Below, one piece after another: positions 40,315 to 49,667 of a stretch of 64,000 bases of DNA. The translations under genes were made by a program, and so were the position numbers. Each line of letters opens with the position of its first letter. The first letter of the stretch is position 1. Origin of the DNA: Zoogloea oleivorans (GTDB lineage Bacteria; Pseudomonadota; Gammaproteobacteria; Burkholderiales; Rhodocyclaceae). Where the stretch lies: contig JAOAUC010000017.1 in NCBI GenBank assembly GCA_030157785.1, forward strand, positions 19,257 to 83,256, read 5' to 3'. The notes under the pieces are model-generated. The model was not told the origin of the DNA and made no database searches. It saw nothing but the letters and a program-made list of their open reading frames with translations.

Positions 40315-40816
40315 ACGTATCTACAACGTACTTTTTCTGTGCACTGGCAACTCGGCGCGCAGCATCCTCGCCGAGGCCATCCTCAACCAGATCGGCAAGG
40401 GCCGCTTCCGCGCCTACAGTGCCGGCAGTCACCCGGCCGGCAAGGTCAATCCTTACGTTCTGGAAATGCTGGCAGCCCAGAACCTGCCGGTGGCCGAGCT
40501 GCGCAGCAAGAGCTGGGACGAGTTCGCGGCGCCCGGCGCCCCGGCGCTGGATTTCGTGTTCACCGTTTGCGACAACGCCGCAGGCGAGGTTTGCCCGGTA
40601 TGGCCGGGTCAGCCGGTCTCGGCGCATTGGGGTATCGAGGATCCTGCGGCCGTCCAGGGCGACGACGCGGCCAGGCGTCACGCGGTGCACACCGCGCTGC
40701 AACTTCTGAACCGCAGGATTTCCGTATTCATCAACCTGCCCTTTGCCAAGCTCGACAAGATGGCCCTCAAGCAGGAAGTGGACAGCATCGGTCGCCTGCG
40801 CGAGCAGGGGCAATAA
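40307..40816 (+). CDS. arsC: Arsenate reductase, low-molecular-weight phosphatase type (first copy)
   Basis: The 169-residue protein has the P-loop LFLCTGNSARSILAEAIL with the nucleophilic cysteine and a downstream VCDNAAGEVCP pair, as in thioredoxin-coupled ArsC. It reduces arsenate to arsenite for export. It overlaps arsR and is followed, after 22 bp, by a second, different ArsC-like gene. At 169 residues it is longer than the staphylococcal 131-residue form, with a C-terminal extension (NLPFAKLDKMALKQEVDSIG) found in related proteobacterial proteins. Confidence 0.88.
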   Translation: MSERIYNVLFLCTGNSARSILAEAILNQIGKGRFRAYSAGSHPAGKVNPYVLEMLAAQNLPVAELRSKSWDEFAAPGAPALDFVFTVCDNAAGEVCPVWPGQPVSAHWGIEDPAAVQGDDAARRHAVHTALQLLNRRISVFINLPFAKLDKMALKQEVDSIGRLREQGQ

Positions 40817-40838
40817 GCCGTATTTTTGGAACCCCGCA

Positions 40839-41258
40839 ATGACTCCCACCGTACTCGTACTGTGCACGGGCAACTCGTGCCGCTCCCAGATGGGCGAAGC
40901 CATCCTCAACCACGATCTTGCCGGCCGGGTTCGCGCCCTGTCGGCCGGCACCGTGCCGCAGCCCAAGGTTGCCGACGGCGCCATCGTGGCCCTGCAGCTT
41001 GCCGGCCTGCCCACCGACGGCCTGCACCCCAAGCTGATCGACACGCTGCTCGATGAATCCATCGACCTCGTCGTCAGCGTGTGTGACAACGCCAAGGAGA
41101 GCTGCCCGATCTTCCCGCGTCCGGTGAAACGCATCCACGTGCCTTTTCACGACCCCCACGGCGAGCCGCTGGACAGCTTCATCGCCGTGCGCGACGAAAT
41201 CCGCCGCGTGCTGGTGCCGGCCTTGGTCGAGGCCCTGGGGCTGGAGGCCAAGCCATGA
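40839..41258 (+). CDS. arsC: Arsenate reductase-like low-molecular-weight phosphatase (second copy)
   Basis: The 139-residue protein has VLVLCTGNSCRSQMGEAIL and VSVCDNAKESCPIFPRPVKR, giving the three-cysteine layout (nucleophile, then C-x6-C) of thioredoxin-linked arsenate reductases; the extra cysteine in CTGNSC differs from the first copy. I start at ATG 40839 because the family begins a few residues before the P-loop. It overlaps acr3 by 4 bp. Two distinct ArsCs may use different reductants or act at different arsenate levels; unproven. Confidence 0.87.
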   Translation: MTPTVLVLCTGNSCRSQMGEAILNHDLAGRVRALSAGTVPQPKVADGAIVALQLAGLPTDGLHPKLIDTLLDESIDLVVSVCDNAKESCPIFPRPVKRIHVPFHDPHGEPLDSFIAVRDEIRRVLVPALVEALGLEAKP

Positions 41259-42328
41259 GCGCCCAGTGCGAAGCCACGCTGAAGGCCGCTGCGGGCGTGC
41301 CGATGAGCGTTTTCGAGCGCTACCTCACGGTCTGGGTGTTCCTGTGCATTCTCGCCGGCGTGGGCCTTGGCCAGCTGGCGCCGGGCGTCTTCCAGGCCAT
41401 CGGACGCATGGAGGTGGCGCAGGTGAACCTGCCGGTCGGCCTCCTGATCTGGGTGATGGTCATCCCGATGCTGGTGAAGGTGGATTTCGGCGCGCTGCAT
41501 GAAGTGAAGGGCCACATCCGTGGCATCGGCGTCACGCTGTTCGTCAATTGGCTGGTCAAGCCCTTCTCGATGGCCTTTCTCGGCTGGCTCTTCGTGCGCA
41601 ACGTGTTTGCGCCGATGCTCCCGGCCGATCAGCTCGACAGCTACATCGCCGGCCTCATCCTGCTGGCGGCGGCGCCGTGCACGGCGATGGTGTTCGTGTG
41701 GAGCCGGCTCTCCAACGGCGATCCGCTGTTCACGCTGTCGCAGGTGGCGCTCAACGACACGATCATGGTGGTGGCCTTTGCGCCGCTGGTGGGCTTTTTG
41801 CTGGGCATCTCGGCGATCTCTGTGCCTTGGGATACGCTGATTCTTTCGGTGGTGCTTTACATTGTGATTCCGGTGATCCTCTCGCAGGTGTGGCGCCAGC
41901 TGCTGCTGGCAAAGGGCCGGGCGAGTTTCGATGCGGCGATGGAGAAGATCGGCCCGTGGTCGATCTGCGCGCTGCTGACCACACTGGTGCTGCTGTTCGC
42001 CTTTCAGGGCAAGGCCATCATCGAGCAGCCGCTGGTCATCGCCTTGCTGGCGGTGCCCATCCTGATCCAGGTCTTCTTCAACTCGGCGCTGGCCTACTGG
42101 CTCAACCGGGTGGTCGGCGAGAAGCACAGCGTGGCAGGCCCGTCAGCGCTGATCGGCGCCTCCAACTTTTTCGAGCTGGCGGTGGCCGCGGCCATCGGCC
42201 TGTTCGGTTTCGAGTCCGGCGCGGCGCTGGCGACGGTGGTCGGTGTGCTCATCGAGGTGCCGGTGATGCTGCTGGTGGTCAAAGTGGTGAATTCCAGCAA
42301 GGGCTGGTACGAAAGGAGTCCCGCATGA
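41255..42328 (+). CDS. acr3: Arsenite efflux permease, ACR3 family
   Basis: The 357-residue protein has ten hydrophobic segments and the ACR3 signature cysteine in AAAPCTAMVFVWSRLSNGDP (near residue 145). It exports As(OH)3 across the inner membrane, and with ArsA may be ATP-driven. It is a member of the BART superfamily, unrelated to ArsB. It is translationally coupled at both ends (4-bp overlaps). Confidence 0.93.
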   Translation: MSAQCEATLKAAAGVPMSVFERYLTVWVFLCILAGVGLGQLAPGVFQAIGRMEVAQVNLPVGLLIWVMVIPMLVKVDFGALHEVKGHIRGIGVTLFVNWLVKPFSMAFLGWLFVRNVFAPMLPADQLDSYIAGLILLAAAPCTAMVFVWSRLSNGDPLFTLSQVALNDTIMVVAFAPLVGFLLGISAISVPWDTLILSVVLYIVIPVILSQVWRQLLLAKGRASFDAAMEKIGPWSICALLTTLVLLFAFQGKAIIEQPLVIALLAVPILIQVFFNSALAYWLNRVVGEKHSVAGPSALIGASNFFELAVAAAIGLFGFESGAALATVVGVLIEVPVMLLVVKVVNSSKGWYERSPA

Positions 42329-42702
42329 AAAAGCTTGAAGTGTTCGACCCGGCGATGTGCTGCCCGACCGGCGTGTGTGGCGTGGATGTAGACCCGGCGC
42401 TGGCGCAGTTTGCCGCCGACCTGAAGTGGGTCGAGGCGCAGGGCGTGGCGGTGGCCCGTCACAACCTCGGCCAGGAACCCCAGGCTTTCGCTGCCAACCC
42501 GGCGGTGATCGCCGAAATGCAGGCCGGCATGGACCGCCTGCCGATCCTTGCCGTGGATGGCCAGATCGTGTCCACCGGCCTCTATCCGACCCGCGCCCAG
42601 CTGGCCCACAAGCTCGGCCTGCCGCTGGCCACCGCCGACAAGCCGCGCATCCGCATTCCGGTGGTCGGCGGTGGTTGCGAGCCCGGCTCCGGCTGCTGCT
42701 GA
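42325..42702 (+). CDS. arsD: Arsenic metallochaperone ArsD
   Basis: The 125-residue protein begins MKKLEVFDPAMCCPTGVCG, with the C12, C13 and C18 triad that binds As(III) and passes it to ArsA. A thioredoxin-like fold follows (RLPILAVDGQIVSTGLYP) and the C-terminus has a further cysteine set (GGGCEPGSGCC). Length matches ArsD (about 120). It overlaps acr3 by 4 bp and precedes arsA by 10 bp. Confidence 0.92.
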   Translation: MKKLEVFDPAMCCPTGVCGVDVDPALAQFAADLKWVEAQGVAVARHNLGQEPQAFAANPAVIAEMQAGMDRLPILAVDGQIVSTGLYPTRAQLAHKLGLPLATADKPRIRIPVVGGGCEPGSGCC

Positions 42703-42712
42703 GGACGCGATC

Positions 42713-44449
42713 ATGGCGCTGCCCGACGTCCGCACCCGTTACCTGTTTTTCACCGGCAAGGGCGGCGTCGGCAAGACGTCCCTGTCCTGCGCCACCGGCC
42801 TGGCCCTTGCCGAGGCCGGCCGGCGGGTGCTGATCGTCAGTACCGATCCGGCCTCCAACCTCGATGAAGTGCTCGAAACGCCCCTCGGCGCGACACCGAC
42901 GCAGGTGCTGCCGGGCCTCTTTGCCCTCAACATTGACCCGGAAGCGGCTGCGGCGGCCTACCGGGAGCGCATGGTCGGGCCTTATCGCGGGATCCTGCCG
43001 GACGCGGCGATCCGCAGCATGGAGGAGCAGTTCTCCGGCGGCTGTACCGTCGAGATCGCTGCTTTCGACGCCTTCGCCGAGTTGCTTGGCCTGCCGGCGC
43101 GCACCGCTGATTTCGATCACGTCATCTTCGATACCGCGCCCACCGGCCACACCCTGCGCCTGCTGACCCTGCCGTCGGCGTGGTCCGAATTCCTCGACAC
43201 CAACGCGGGCGGCGCGTCCTGCCTCGGGCCGCTGTCGGGGCTCGACAAGCAGAAGGATCTCTACGCCGCCACGGTGGCCGAACTGGCCGACCCGGCGCGC
43301 ACCACCGTCGTGCTGGTCGCCCGCCCGGAAGCCGCCGCTCTGCGCGAGGCCGAGCGCACCCGCGCTGAACTTGCCGAGCTGGGGGTGCGCAACCAGTGGC
43401 TGGCGGTTAATGGGGTGTTTGTCGCCGGCAGTGACGATGCCATCGCCACCGCCATGGGTGACCGTCACGCTCTGGCGCTGGCGCACATTCCTGTCGGGCT
43501 GAATGAACTGCCGCGCAGTGAAACGCCTTTTGTGGCCCGCGGCATGGTTGGGCTGGCAGCTCTGCAGGCGGCCATGCAGCCGGTTGCCGTGGCGCCGAAG
43601 GCCTGCGCGATGCCGGATGTTGACCTGCCCGCCGGTCTGGCGCCCCTCATCGACCAACTGGCCGCCACCGGTCACGGGGTGGTGATGACCATGGGCAAGG
43701 GCGGCGTCGGCAAGACGTCGGTTGCCGCTGCGGTCGCCCTGAGCCTCGCCCGGCGTGGCCACAAGGTGCTGCTGACGACTACCGATCCTGCGGCCCATCT
43801 GTCGTGGACGCTGGAAGAAGCCGAGCCGAACCTGCGCATCGGGCGGATCGACCCGGCTGCCGAAGTCGCCCGTCACCGGGACGATGTGCTGGCGAGGGCT
43901 GGCGCGAACCTCGATCCGAACGCCCGCGCCATGCTCGAAGAAGACCTGCGTTCGCCCTGTACCGAGGAAATCGCCGTCTTTCACGCCTTCGCCCGCACGG
44001 TGGAGGAGGGGCGCGACGCCTTCGTGGTGCTGGATACGGCGCCCACCGGCCACACCATCCTGCTGATGGACTCTGCCGAGGCCTATCACCGGGAAGTGCT
44101 GCGCACCCGCGGCGACATGCCCGAGGCGGTGCGCCAATTGCTGCCGCGTCTGCGCGATCCGGACTTCACCCGCGTCCTGATCGTGACCCTCGCCGAGGCC
44201 ACGCCGGTGCACGAGGCCGAGCGCCTGCAGGCGGATCTGCGCCGCGCCCAGATCGAGCCCTTTGCGTGGGTCATCAACCAAAGCCTGCTGGCCAGCGGTA
44301 CCGTTGATCCGGTGCTGGCGGCGCGGGGTGGCTACGAGGCGCCGTTCATCCGGCGCGTCGGCGAGCTGGCCACGCGGGTGGCGCTGGTGCCCTGGCTGGC
44401 CGAAGCGCCGGTCGGTGGTGCGGGGCTGGCGGGAATGATCAGGGCCTGA
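42713..44449 (+). CDS. arsA: Arsenite-stimulated ATPase ArsA
   Basis: The 578-residue protein has two homologous halves, each with a deviant Walker A (GKGGVGKTS) and the signature DTAPTGHT. Metal-site cysteines are in [12 protein letters not shown] and [12 protein letters not shown] of the first half and [13 protein letters not shown] of the second. It energises arsenite efflux via Acr3 and receives As(III) from ArsD. I use ATG 42713 ([18 protein letters not shown]). The last 11 bp overlap the convergent YaiI gene. Confidence 0.93.
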   Translation: MALPDVRTRYLFFTGKGGVGKTSLSCATGLALAEAGRRVLIVSTDPASNLDEVLETPLGATPTQVLPGLFALNIDPEAAAAAYRERMVGPYRGILPDAAIRSMEEQFSGGCTVEIAAFDAFAELLGLPARTADFDHVIFDTAPTGHTLRLLTLPSAWSEFLDTNAGGASCLGPLSGLDKQKDLYAATVAELADPARTTVVLVARPEAAALREAERTRAELAELGVRNQWLAVNGVFVAGSDDAIATAMGDRHALALAHIPVGLNELPRSETPFVARGMVGLAALQAAMQPVAVAPKACAMPDVDLPAGLAPLIDQLAATGHGVVMTMGKGGVGKTSVAAAVALSLARRGHKVLLTTTDPAAHLSWTLEEAEPNLRIGRIDPAAEVARHRDDVLARAGANLDPNARAMLEEDLRSPCTEEIAVFHAFARTVEEGRDAFVVLDTAPTGHTILLMDSAEAYHREVLRTRGDMPEAVRQLLPRLRDPDFTRVLIVTLAEATPVHEAERLQADLRRAQIEPFAWVINQSLLASGTVDPVLAARGGYEAPFIRRVGELATRVALVPWLAEAPVGGAGLAGMIRA

Positions 44450-44891
44450 GTGCCCTGGCCAGAAAACGGTCCAGCGCTCCGCCAAAGGCCTGCCGGTCGG
44501 CCTGACTGAAGGCGTTGGGCCCTCCGGTCTGCACGCCGCTGCTGCGCAGCTCCTCGAGAAAGTTGCGCATCGACAGGCGTTCGGCAATGTTGGCGGCGGT
44601 GTACAGCTCGCCCCGCGGGTTGAGGGCGTGGGCCTGGCGTTCGAGCACGGCCGAGGCCAGCGGAATGTCGGCGGTGATCACCAGGTCGCCGGCCGCCAGC
44701 TGGTCGACGATGTGCGCGTCGGCCACGTCGAAGCCCGACGGCACCTGGATGGCCCGGATGAAGCGCGACGGTGGTGTGCGCAGCATGCGGTTGGCGACCA
44801 GGATGGTGTGAATCTCCAGCCGCTCGGCGGCGCGAAAGATGATTTCCTTGACGACTACCGGGCAGGCGTCGGCGTCGATCCAGATCTGCAT
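44439..44891 (-). CDS. YaiI/YqxD (UPF0178) family protein
   Basis: The 150-residue protein has the family opening [20 protein letters not shown] and the conserved [20 protein letters not shown] and [14 protein letters not shown] segments. The DADACP and TADIPLA acidic patches resemble PIN-like nucleases, but no activity is established. It stands alone, convergent with arsA. Confidence 0.9.
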   Translation of the reverse strand: MQIWIDADACPVVVKEIIFRAAERLEIHTILVANRMLRTPPSRFIRAIQVPSGFDVADAHIVDQLAAGDLVITADIPLASAVLERQAHALNPRGELYTAANIAERLSMRNFLEELRSSGVQTGGPNAFSQADRQAFGGALDRFLARALRP

Positions 44892-44950
44892 GACGAGGGC
44901 GGGGAGTGGGGATGGGCGAAGTCTACTCTCCGCTCGCCGCCCCCCGATAC

Positions 44951-45274
44951 CTACCAGACTTCTGCGGAGGCCTGCAGGCGCGCCACCGGCGTGTCGAGCA
45001 GGATGTGTTCCTCGATGATGGTGGTCACGTCGGCGGTGGTGAGGCCGTTGTACATCACGTTGTCAGGGTAAATGAGCACGCTGGGGCCGCCCTGGCAGGG
45101 GCCGAGACAGCCGGAATTGGTGAGCAGGAAGTCGTTCCACAGGTTGCGTTGCTGGAATTCCTGCTGAAAGGCCTGCCATGCCGTGTTGCAGCCTTTTTCC
45201 TGGCAGGAGCCGCGGGGATGGCCGGGCGGACGGCCCTGGACGCAGACGAGGATGTGTTTCTTGGGCTTGGTCAT
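44951..45274 (-). CDS. Thioredoxin-like [2Fe-2S] ferredoxin (Shethna I / Aquifex Fd type), nif-regulated
   Basis: The 107-residue protein has Cys11, Cys24, Cys56 and Cys60 (spacing x12, x31, x3), which matches the thioredoxin-like [2Fe-2S] ferredoxins of Aquifex and Azotobacter; C29 is extra. I chose ATG 45274 ([14 protein letters not shown]); the open frame upstream crosses the promoter. In Azotobacter a relative lies in the nif region. Upstream here are a NifA-type site, an IHF-like site and a sigma-54 promoter, so expression with nitrogenase is likely though the gene is about 10 kb from the nif cluster. Role: electron transfer or nitrogenase protection. Confidence 0.88.
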   Translation of the reverse strand: MTKPKKHILVCVQGRPPGHPRGSCQEKGCNTAWQAFQQEFQQRNLWNDFLLTNSGCLGPCQGGPSVLIYPDNVMYNGLTTADVTTIIEEHILLDTPVARLQASAEVW

Positions 45275-45308
45275 GATGCGCTCCGGAATGGTGTGTGTGG
45301 GCTCGTTG

Positions 45309-45325
45309 AAGCAGATTCCACGCCA
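45309..45325 (-). promoter_or_regulatory. Sigma-54 promoter of the ferredoxin gene
   Basis: On the minus strand TGGCGTGGAATCTGCTT has GG-N10-GC spacing and a good -12. Predicted start near 45298, 24 bp before the ATG. Confidence 0.65.
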
Positions 45326-45342
45326 AAGCGCGTGCCTATAAG

Positions 45343-45355
45343 AATCAAGGGCTTG
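45343..45355 (+). promoter_or_regulatory. IHF-like site
   Basis: AATCAAGGGCTTG fits WATCAA-N4-TTR exactly and lies between the NifA-type site and the sigma-54 promoter. Confidence 0.5.
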
Positions 45356-45369
45356 CCGGGCGAGGCCGG

Positions 45370-45385
45370 TGTCGTGTTTGCGACA
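45370..45385. promoter_or_regulatory. NifA-type upstream activator sequence
   Basis: TGTCGTGTTTGCGACA matches TGT-N4-T-N5-ACA and is nearly identical to 34240-34255. It is about 45 bp upstream of the -24 element of the ferredoxin promoter. Confidence 0.65.
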
Positions 45386-45412
45386 AAGGGAAATTGCTCC
45401 CCGAGTGCGTCG

Positions 45413-45459
45413 TATTGCACAGCAATAAATCGGAAAAGCGCCTATGTTGCAGTGCAACA
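45413..45459. promoter_or_regulatory. Two related dyads upstream of frdC
   Basis: TATTGCACAGCAATA (45413-45427) and TGTTGCAGTGCAACA (45445-45459) are perfect dyads of the shared form TRTTGC-N3-GCAAYA. Their centres are 32 bp apart, about three helical turns, so a dimeric regulator could bind both on the same face. They lie between the divergent ferredoxin and frd genes. They resemble TTGC/GCAA sites reported for PhaR-type regulators, but this is only a resemblance. Confidence 0.5.
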
Positions 45460-45571
45460 AGCTGTGCTACATTGAGATCACAACAGAGTAGTCAGCTTCC
45501 AATAAAAACGAGGAGACAGCAGATACCGGCATGGGTCTGCTCCCGGCGGATGGACGCTTTGCCGTCACTTC

Positions 45572-45587
45572 ACCGGTTGCAACCGGT
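45572..45587. repeat. 16-bp perfect palindrome in the frdC leader
   Basis: ACCGGTTGCAACCGGT is a perfect palindrome 46 bp before the frdC ATG; a CCCCC/GGGGG pair follows (about 45597-45610). In the mRNA these can fold into two hairpins close to the start, possibly affecting translation. An alternative in-frame ATG at 45531 would place them inside coding sequence. Confidence 0.45.
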
Positions 45588-45632
45588 CGGGCTCCACCCC
45601 CCTGCGGGGGAAATTACTGCGGTCTTCTTATC

Positions 45633-46514
45633 ATGGCTTCTTCTCTCGAAAACACTGCTTTGGGCCAGCCTCTCGCCGGCTCCGTGGCATCGGGGCTTCC
45701 GGTCACCGCAGTCGCCGCGGCCTCGGTCACCAGCACGCGTCTGCGCAAGAGCCGCTGGCCGGCCCGTCTGGATCTGCTGCAGAGCGGTTCAGGCCTGTTC
45801 CTGGCGCTGTTCCTGGTGGCGCACATGTTCTTCGTGTCGTCGATCCTGATCAGCAAGGACGCCTTCTATACCGTGGCGCGCTTCTTCGAGGGCGCCGCCT
45901 TTCTCGGCAAGCCGCAGCCCTGGCTGGTGTCCTGCGTGGTCGGCGTGGTGCTGGCCGTCTTCGTGACCCACGCCTGGCTGGCGATGCGCAAGTTTCCGGC
46001 GAGCTTCCGCCAGTACAAGGTTTTCGTCGAACACAAGGAGCAGCTTCGCCATAGCGACACCGGCCTGTGGTGGATCCAGCTGTGGACCGGCTTTGCGCTG
46101 TTCTTCCTTGGCACCGTGCATCTTTACGGCATGCTCACCCAGCCGGAAATGATCGGCCCCTACGAGTCCGCCGACCGCATCTGGACTGGCACCATGTGGC
46201 CGCTCTACCTGCTGCTGCTCTTCGCGGTCGAAATCCACGGCAGCATCGGCCTGTATCGGCTGGCCCTCAAGTGGGGCTGGCTGGAAGGCGCCGACCCGCT
46301 GGCCACCCGGCGGCGCCTGCGCATCGCCAAGACCTGTTTCAGCGTGTTCTTCCTGGGCCTGGGCCTCGTCACCCTGCTGGCCTACGTGCAGTTGGGCATT
46401 GCCCATGCCGACAAGGCCGGCGAGCGTTACGTGCCGGCCAAGGCCGTGACCAAGACCGCTGCGGCCAAGACGGAAGGGCTCGAATTCGCCCTGTCCCGGC
46501 GTCCGAGGGGCTAA
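45633..46514 (+). CDS. frdC: Fumarate reductase cytochrome b subunit (diheme type)
   Basis: The 293-residue protein has five hydrophobic helices with histidines in [32 protein letters not shown] and [14 protein letters not shown], the pattern of the Wolinella-type diheme cytochrome b. It anchors FrdAB and takes electrons from menaquinol. I start at [14 protein letters not shown]; the frame is open to an ATG at 45531 with GAGGAG upstream, which would add 34 residues, so the start is uncertain. It ends 2 bp before frdA. Confidence 0.88.
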   Translation: MASSLENTALGQPLAGSVASGLPVTAVAAASVTSTRLRKSRWPARLDLLQSGSGLFLALFLVAHMFFVSSILISKDAFYTVARFFEGAAFLGKPQPWLVSCVVGVVLAVFVTHAWLAMRKFPASFRQYKVFVEHKEQLRHSDTGLWWIQLWTGFALFFLGTVHLYGMLTQPEMIGPYESADRIWTGTMWPLYLLLLFAVEIHGSIGLYRLALKWGWLEGADPLATRRRLRIAKTCFSVFFLGLGLVTLLAYVQLGIAHADKAGERYVPAKAVTKTAAAKTEGLEFALSRRPRG

Positions 46515-46516
46515 GC

Positions 46517-48493
46517 ATGCGCATCAACTACACCGACGTTCTGGTTATCGGCGGCGGCCTCGCTGGCCTTCGCGCTGCAGTAGGCGCCCGCCGCCGTGGT
46601 CACGACGTGACCATCCTCAGTCTCGTGCCGCCCAAGCGTTCCCACTCGGCGGCAGCCCAGGGCGGCATGCAGGCCAGCCTCGGCAATACCGTCAAGGGCG
46701 AGGGCGACAACGAGGACGTACATTTCGAAGACACCGTGCGCGGCTCCGACTGGGGCTGCGACCAGGAAGTGGCGCGCCTCTTCGTGCACACCGCCCCGCA
46801 GGCGGTGCGCGAGCTGGCCGCCTGGGGCGTGCCGTGGAACCGGGTCAAGGCCGGTGACCGGGAAGTGGTGATGGACGGCAAGCGCGTCACCCTCACCGAG
46901 CGGCCCGAGGCCCACGGCCTGATCACCGCCCGTGACTTCGGTGGCACCAAGAAATGGCGCACCTGCTATGTCAGCGACGGCACCGGCCACGCCATGCTTT
47001 ACGCCGTGAGCGATCAGGCGGTGGCCGAGAGCATTCCCGTGCATGAACGCATGGAAGCCATCGCGCTGATCCACGAAGGCGGCCGCTGCCATGGCGCCAT
47101 CGTGCGCAACCTCGTTACCGGCGAACTGTCGGCCTACGTGGCCAAGGCTACTTGTATTGCCACCGGCGGCTTCGGGCGCATCTACCGGGTCACCACCAAC
47201 GCGGTGATCAACGAAGGCATCGGTTCGGCGATTGCGCTGGAAACCGGTGCTGCGGTGCTCGGCAACATGGAGGCGGTGCAGTTTCATCCGACCACCATCT
47301 TCCCGGCCGGCATCCTCGTCACCGAAGGCTGTCGCGGCGACGGCGGGCTGCTGAAGGACGCCGCCGGCCATCGCTTCATGCCCGACTACGAGCCCGAGAA
47401 GAAGGAACTGGCGTCCCGCGACGTGGTGTCCCGCCGCATGGAGGAACACATCCGTGCCGGCCACGGGGTCAAGACCCGCTTCGGTGACCACCTGCTGCTC
47501 GACATCACCCTGCTCGGCGCCGCCCACATCGACGGCAAGCTGCGCGAGGTGAAGGAGATCTGCCAGCATTTCCTCGGCATCGATCCCGCCACCGACATGA
47601 TCGCCGTGCGCCCGGCCCAGCATTATTCGAGGGGCGGCATCCGTACCGATGCCCGCGGCCAGGCCCGTGGTCTGGCCGGCCTGTTCTCGTGTGGCGAGGC
47701 GGCCTGCTGGGATCTCCACGGCTTCAACCGCCTGGGCGGCAATTCGGTCGCCGAAACCGTGGTTGCCGGCATGATCGTTGGCGAAACAATGGCCGACTTC
47801 GTGGAATCTGCCGCAGGCGATCTGCATGTTTCCACCGCGCTCGTGCGGGAATGCCTCGAACGGGAGCAGGCGAAGCTCGACACTCTGCTCATGGGAGACG
47901 GCACCGAAAACGCCAGCGAGCTGATGCGCCGGATGCAGGAAATCATGACCGACAAGGTGGGTATCTTCCGCCGCGGTGATTTGCTCCAGGAGGCGGTGGA
48001 CGAGTTGCAGGCCTTGCTGCTGAAGAGCCGCAAGATCGGCGTCGCCACCAAGCGCGCAGGGGCCAACCCCGAACTGGTCACCGCCTACCGGCTGCAGAAG
48101 ATGCTCAAGCTGGCCCTGTGCGTGGCTTACGGCGCCCTGCAGCGCACCGAGAGCCGTGGTGCCCACTACCGGGAAGACTACCCGCAGCGCGACGACGCCA
48201 ACTGGCTCAAGCGCACCCTGGCCAGCTGGAGCGACGACTTCCAGACCCTGCCGACGCTCGGGTATGAAGAACTCGATGTAGCCGCCATGGAACTGCCTCC
48301 CGGCTGGCGTGGTTACGGTGCCAAGAACGCCATCGAACATCCGGCCACTGCTGCCCGCGTGACCGAAATCAGCACCATCCGCAGTGCCTTCGGGCATGCC
48401 GACCGCTTCACGGTGCAACAGGCCCTGATGCCTTTCGAACATCTGGTCCCGGCCCGTTTTCGTGGCCGCAATGAAAGACTTGGAGAATCATGA
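46517..48493 (+). CDS. frdA: Fumarate reductase flavoprotein subunit
   Basis: The 658-residue protein has the FAD motif [19 protein letters not shown] at the N-terminus, the covalent-flavin region [14 protein letters not shown], the substrate loop with [11 protein letters not shown] and CRGDGG, and the catalytic-arginine region [12 protein letters not shown]. Length and sequence fit the Wolinella/epsilon-type FrdA. It reduces fumarate to succinate in the cytoplasm; the reverse reaction is possible. No Tat signal, so it is not the periplasmic MFR form. It overlaps the next gene by 4 bp. Confidence 0.92.
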   Translation: MRINYTDVLVIGGGLAGLRAAVGARRRGHDVTILSLVPPKRSHSAAAQGGMQASLGNTVKGEGDNEDVHFEDTVRGSDWGCDQEVARLFVHTAPQAVRELAAWGVPWNRVKAGDREVVMDGKRVTLTERPEAHGLITARDFGGTKKWRTCYVSDGTGHAMLYAVSDQAVAESIPVHERMEAIALIHEGGRCHGAIVRNLVTGELSAYVAKATCIATGGFGRIYRVTTNAVINEGIGSAIALETGAAVLGNMEAVQFHPTTIFPAGILVTEGCRGDGGLLKDAAGHRFMPDYEPEKKELASRDVVSRRMEEHIRAGHGVKTRFGDHLLLDITLLGAAHIDGKLREVKEICQHFLGIDPATDMIAVRPAQHYSRGGIRTDARGQARGLAGLFSCGEAACWDLHGFNRLGGNSVAETVVAGMIVGETMADFVESAAGDLHVSTALVRECLEREQAKLDTLLMGDGTENASELMRRMQEIMTDKVGIFRRGDLLQEAVDELQALLLKSRKIGVATKRAGANPELVTAYRLQKMLKLALCVAYGALQRTESRGAHYREDYPQRDDANWLKRTLASWSDDFQTLPTLGYEELDVAAMELPPGWRGYGAKNAIEHPATAARVTEISTIRSAFGHADRFTVQQALMPFEHLVPARFRGRNERLGES

Positions 48494-48831
48494 TGAATGC
48501 TCCCACCCACCCTGGTTTGCGCGTCATTACGCTGACGCTGCCGACCCTGAACGGTGTCGGTCACGCCTTCGAGCTCCTTGAAACCCAGGACATGACCCTG
48601 CTGCGAGCCCTCAAGCAGATCCGCGGCGGGCTGCCGGCCACCTTGCTGGATACCTTTGTCTGCCACGCCGGCGCCTGCAACACCTGCCGCATTCTCATCG
48701 ATGGCAAGCCGGGCCTGCCATGCACTACCTTCACCCGCGATCTCGCCAGCCAGGTCGGTATTGAGCCGGGCTATCACGCCGAGGGGTGGGACGGGCTGCG
48801 TGACGACAAGCGGCGGATGCACGGATGCTGA
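48490..48831 (+). CDS. Stand-alone FrdB-like [2Fe-2S] domain protein
   Basis: The 113-residue protein is a plant-type ferredoxin fold with C58, C63, C66 and C78 (x4, x2, x11), exactly the spacing in the FrdB N-terminal domain (C65, C70, C73, C85). Shared text includes [15 protein letters not shown]. It lacks the C-terminal [4Fe-4S]/[3Fe-4S] half. It starts within the frdA stop (ATGA) and overlaps frdB by 7 bp, so it is made with the complex. It may be an extra electron-transfer subunit or a FrdB variant; I know no named family for it. Confidence 0.85.
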   Translation: MMNAPTHPGLRVITLTLPTLNGVGHAFELLETQDMTLLRALKQIRGGLPATLLDTFVCHAGACNTCRILIDGKPGLPCTTFTRDLASQVGIEPGYHAEGWDGLRDDKRRMHGC

Positions 48832-49571
48832 AGAAAACCGCACCCCCGGCCGGCCCCCGCGTTCTCACCCTGCGCATCCTGCGCAGTACCCCCGGGGACG
48901 CCACCGAGCCCCACTGGCAGGACTTCCGCGTCGAGGAAGCCGAGGGCATGACCCTCTTTATCGCCCTCAACGAAGTCCGCGAAAGCCTCGACCCTTCGCT
49001 GCAGTTCGACTTCGTATGCCGGGCCGGCATCTGCGGCAGTTGCGGCATGCTCATCGACGGCAAGCCGGGCCTCGCCTGTTGCGCCCTGACCCGCGATCAC
49101 GGCGCGGAAATCACCCTCGCGCCGCTGCCGGTGTTTGAATTGATCGGCGATCTGTCGGTGAATACCGGCAAGTGGATGCGCGGCACCGCCGAACGCCTCG
49201 AAACCTGGATTCACTCTGACGCCGAGCCGCTGCTTACGGCCCTCGAGCCGCGCATGGAGCCGGAGCTGGCCGAAGCCATCTACGAGCTCGACCGCTGTAT
49301 TGAGTGCGGCTGCTGCGTGGCCGGCTGCGGCACCCTGCGCATGCGGGAAGAGTTTGTTGGCGCCATTGGCCTCAACAAGATCGCCCGCTTCCGCCTCGAC
49401 CCCCGCGACGAACGCAGCGACGACGACTTCTACGAGCTCATCGGCGACGACACCGGCGTGTTCGGCTGCATGAGCCTGCTCGGCTGCCACGACGTGTGCC
49501 CGAAGGGCCTGCCGCTGCAAACGCAGATCGCCTTTTTGCGGCGCAAGATGGTGGCGGTGGGGCTGAAGTAG
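48825..49571 (+). CDS. frdB: Fumarate reductase iron-sulfur subunit
   Basis: The 248-residue protein has an N-terminal [2Fe-2S] domain (VCRAGICGSCGMLIDGKPG) and a C-terminal domain with RCIECGCCVAGCGTL and GCMSLLGCHDVCPKGLPL for the [4Fe-4S] and [3Fe-4S] clusters. It connects FrdA to FrdC. Gene order frdC-frdA-(2Fe-2S)-frdB is like the epsilonproteobacterial frdCAB with an insertion. Confidence 0.92.
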   Translation: MLKKTAPPAGPRVLTLRILRSTPGDATEPHWQDFRVEEAEGMTLFIALNEVRESLDPSLQFDFVCRAGICGSCGMLIDGKPGLACCALTRDHGAEITLAPLPVFELIGDLSVNTGKWMRGTAERLETWIHSDAEPLLTALEPRMEPELAEAIYELDRCIECGCCVAGCGTLRMREEFVGAIGLNKIARFRLDPRDERSDDDFYELIGDDTGVFGCMSLLGCHDVCPKGLPLQTQIAFLRRKMVAVGLK

Positions 49572-49637
49572 CGGGGCGCCAGCGGTAGTGCGTGCCATTG
49601 CCGGCAGGGATTGGCCGGGACTCGCCCCGGCGGGCGA

Positions 49638-49667
49638 CCTTCTTTCTTGCTTCGCCAAGAAAGAAGG
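49638..49667. repeat. 12-bp perfect inverted repeat (possible frd terminator)
   Basis: CCTTCTTTCTTG (49638-49649) pairs with 49656-49667 across the loop CTTCGC. It begins 67 bp after frdB. The following sequence is A/G-rich on the plus strand, so it is not a classical terminator in that direction. Confidence 0.6.
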
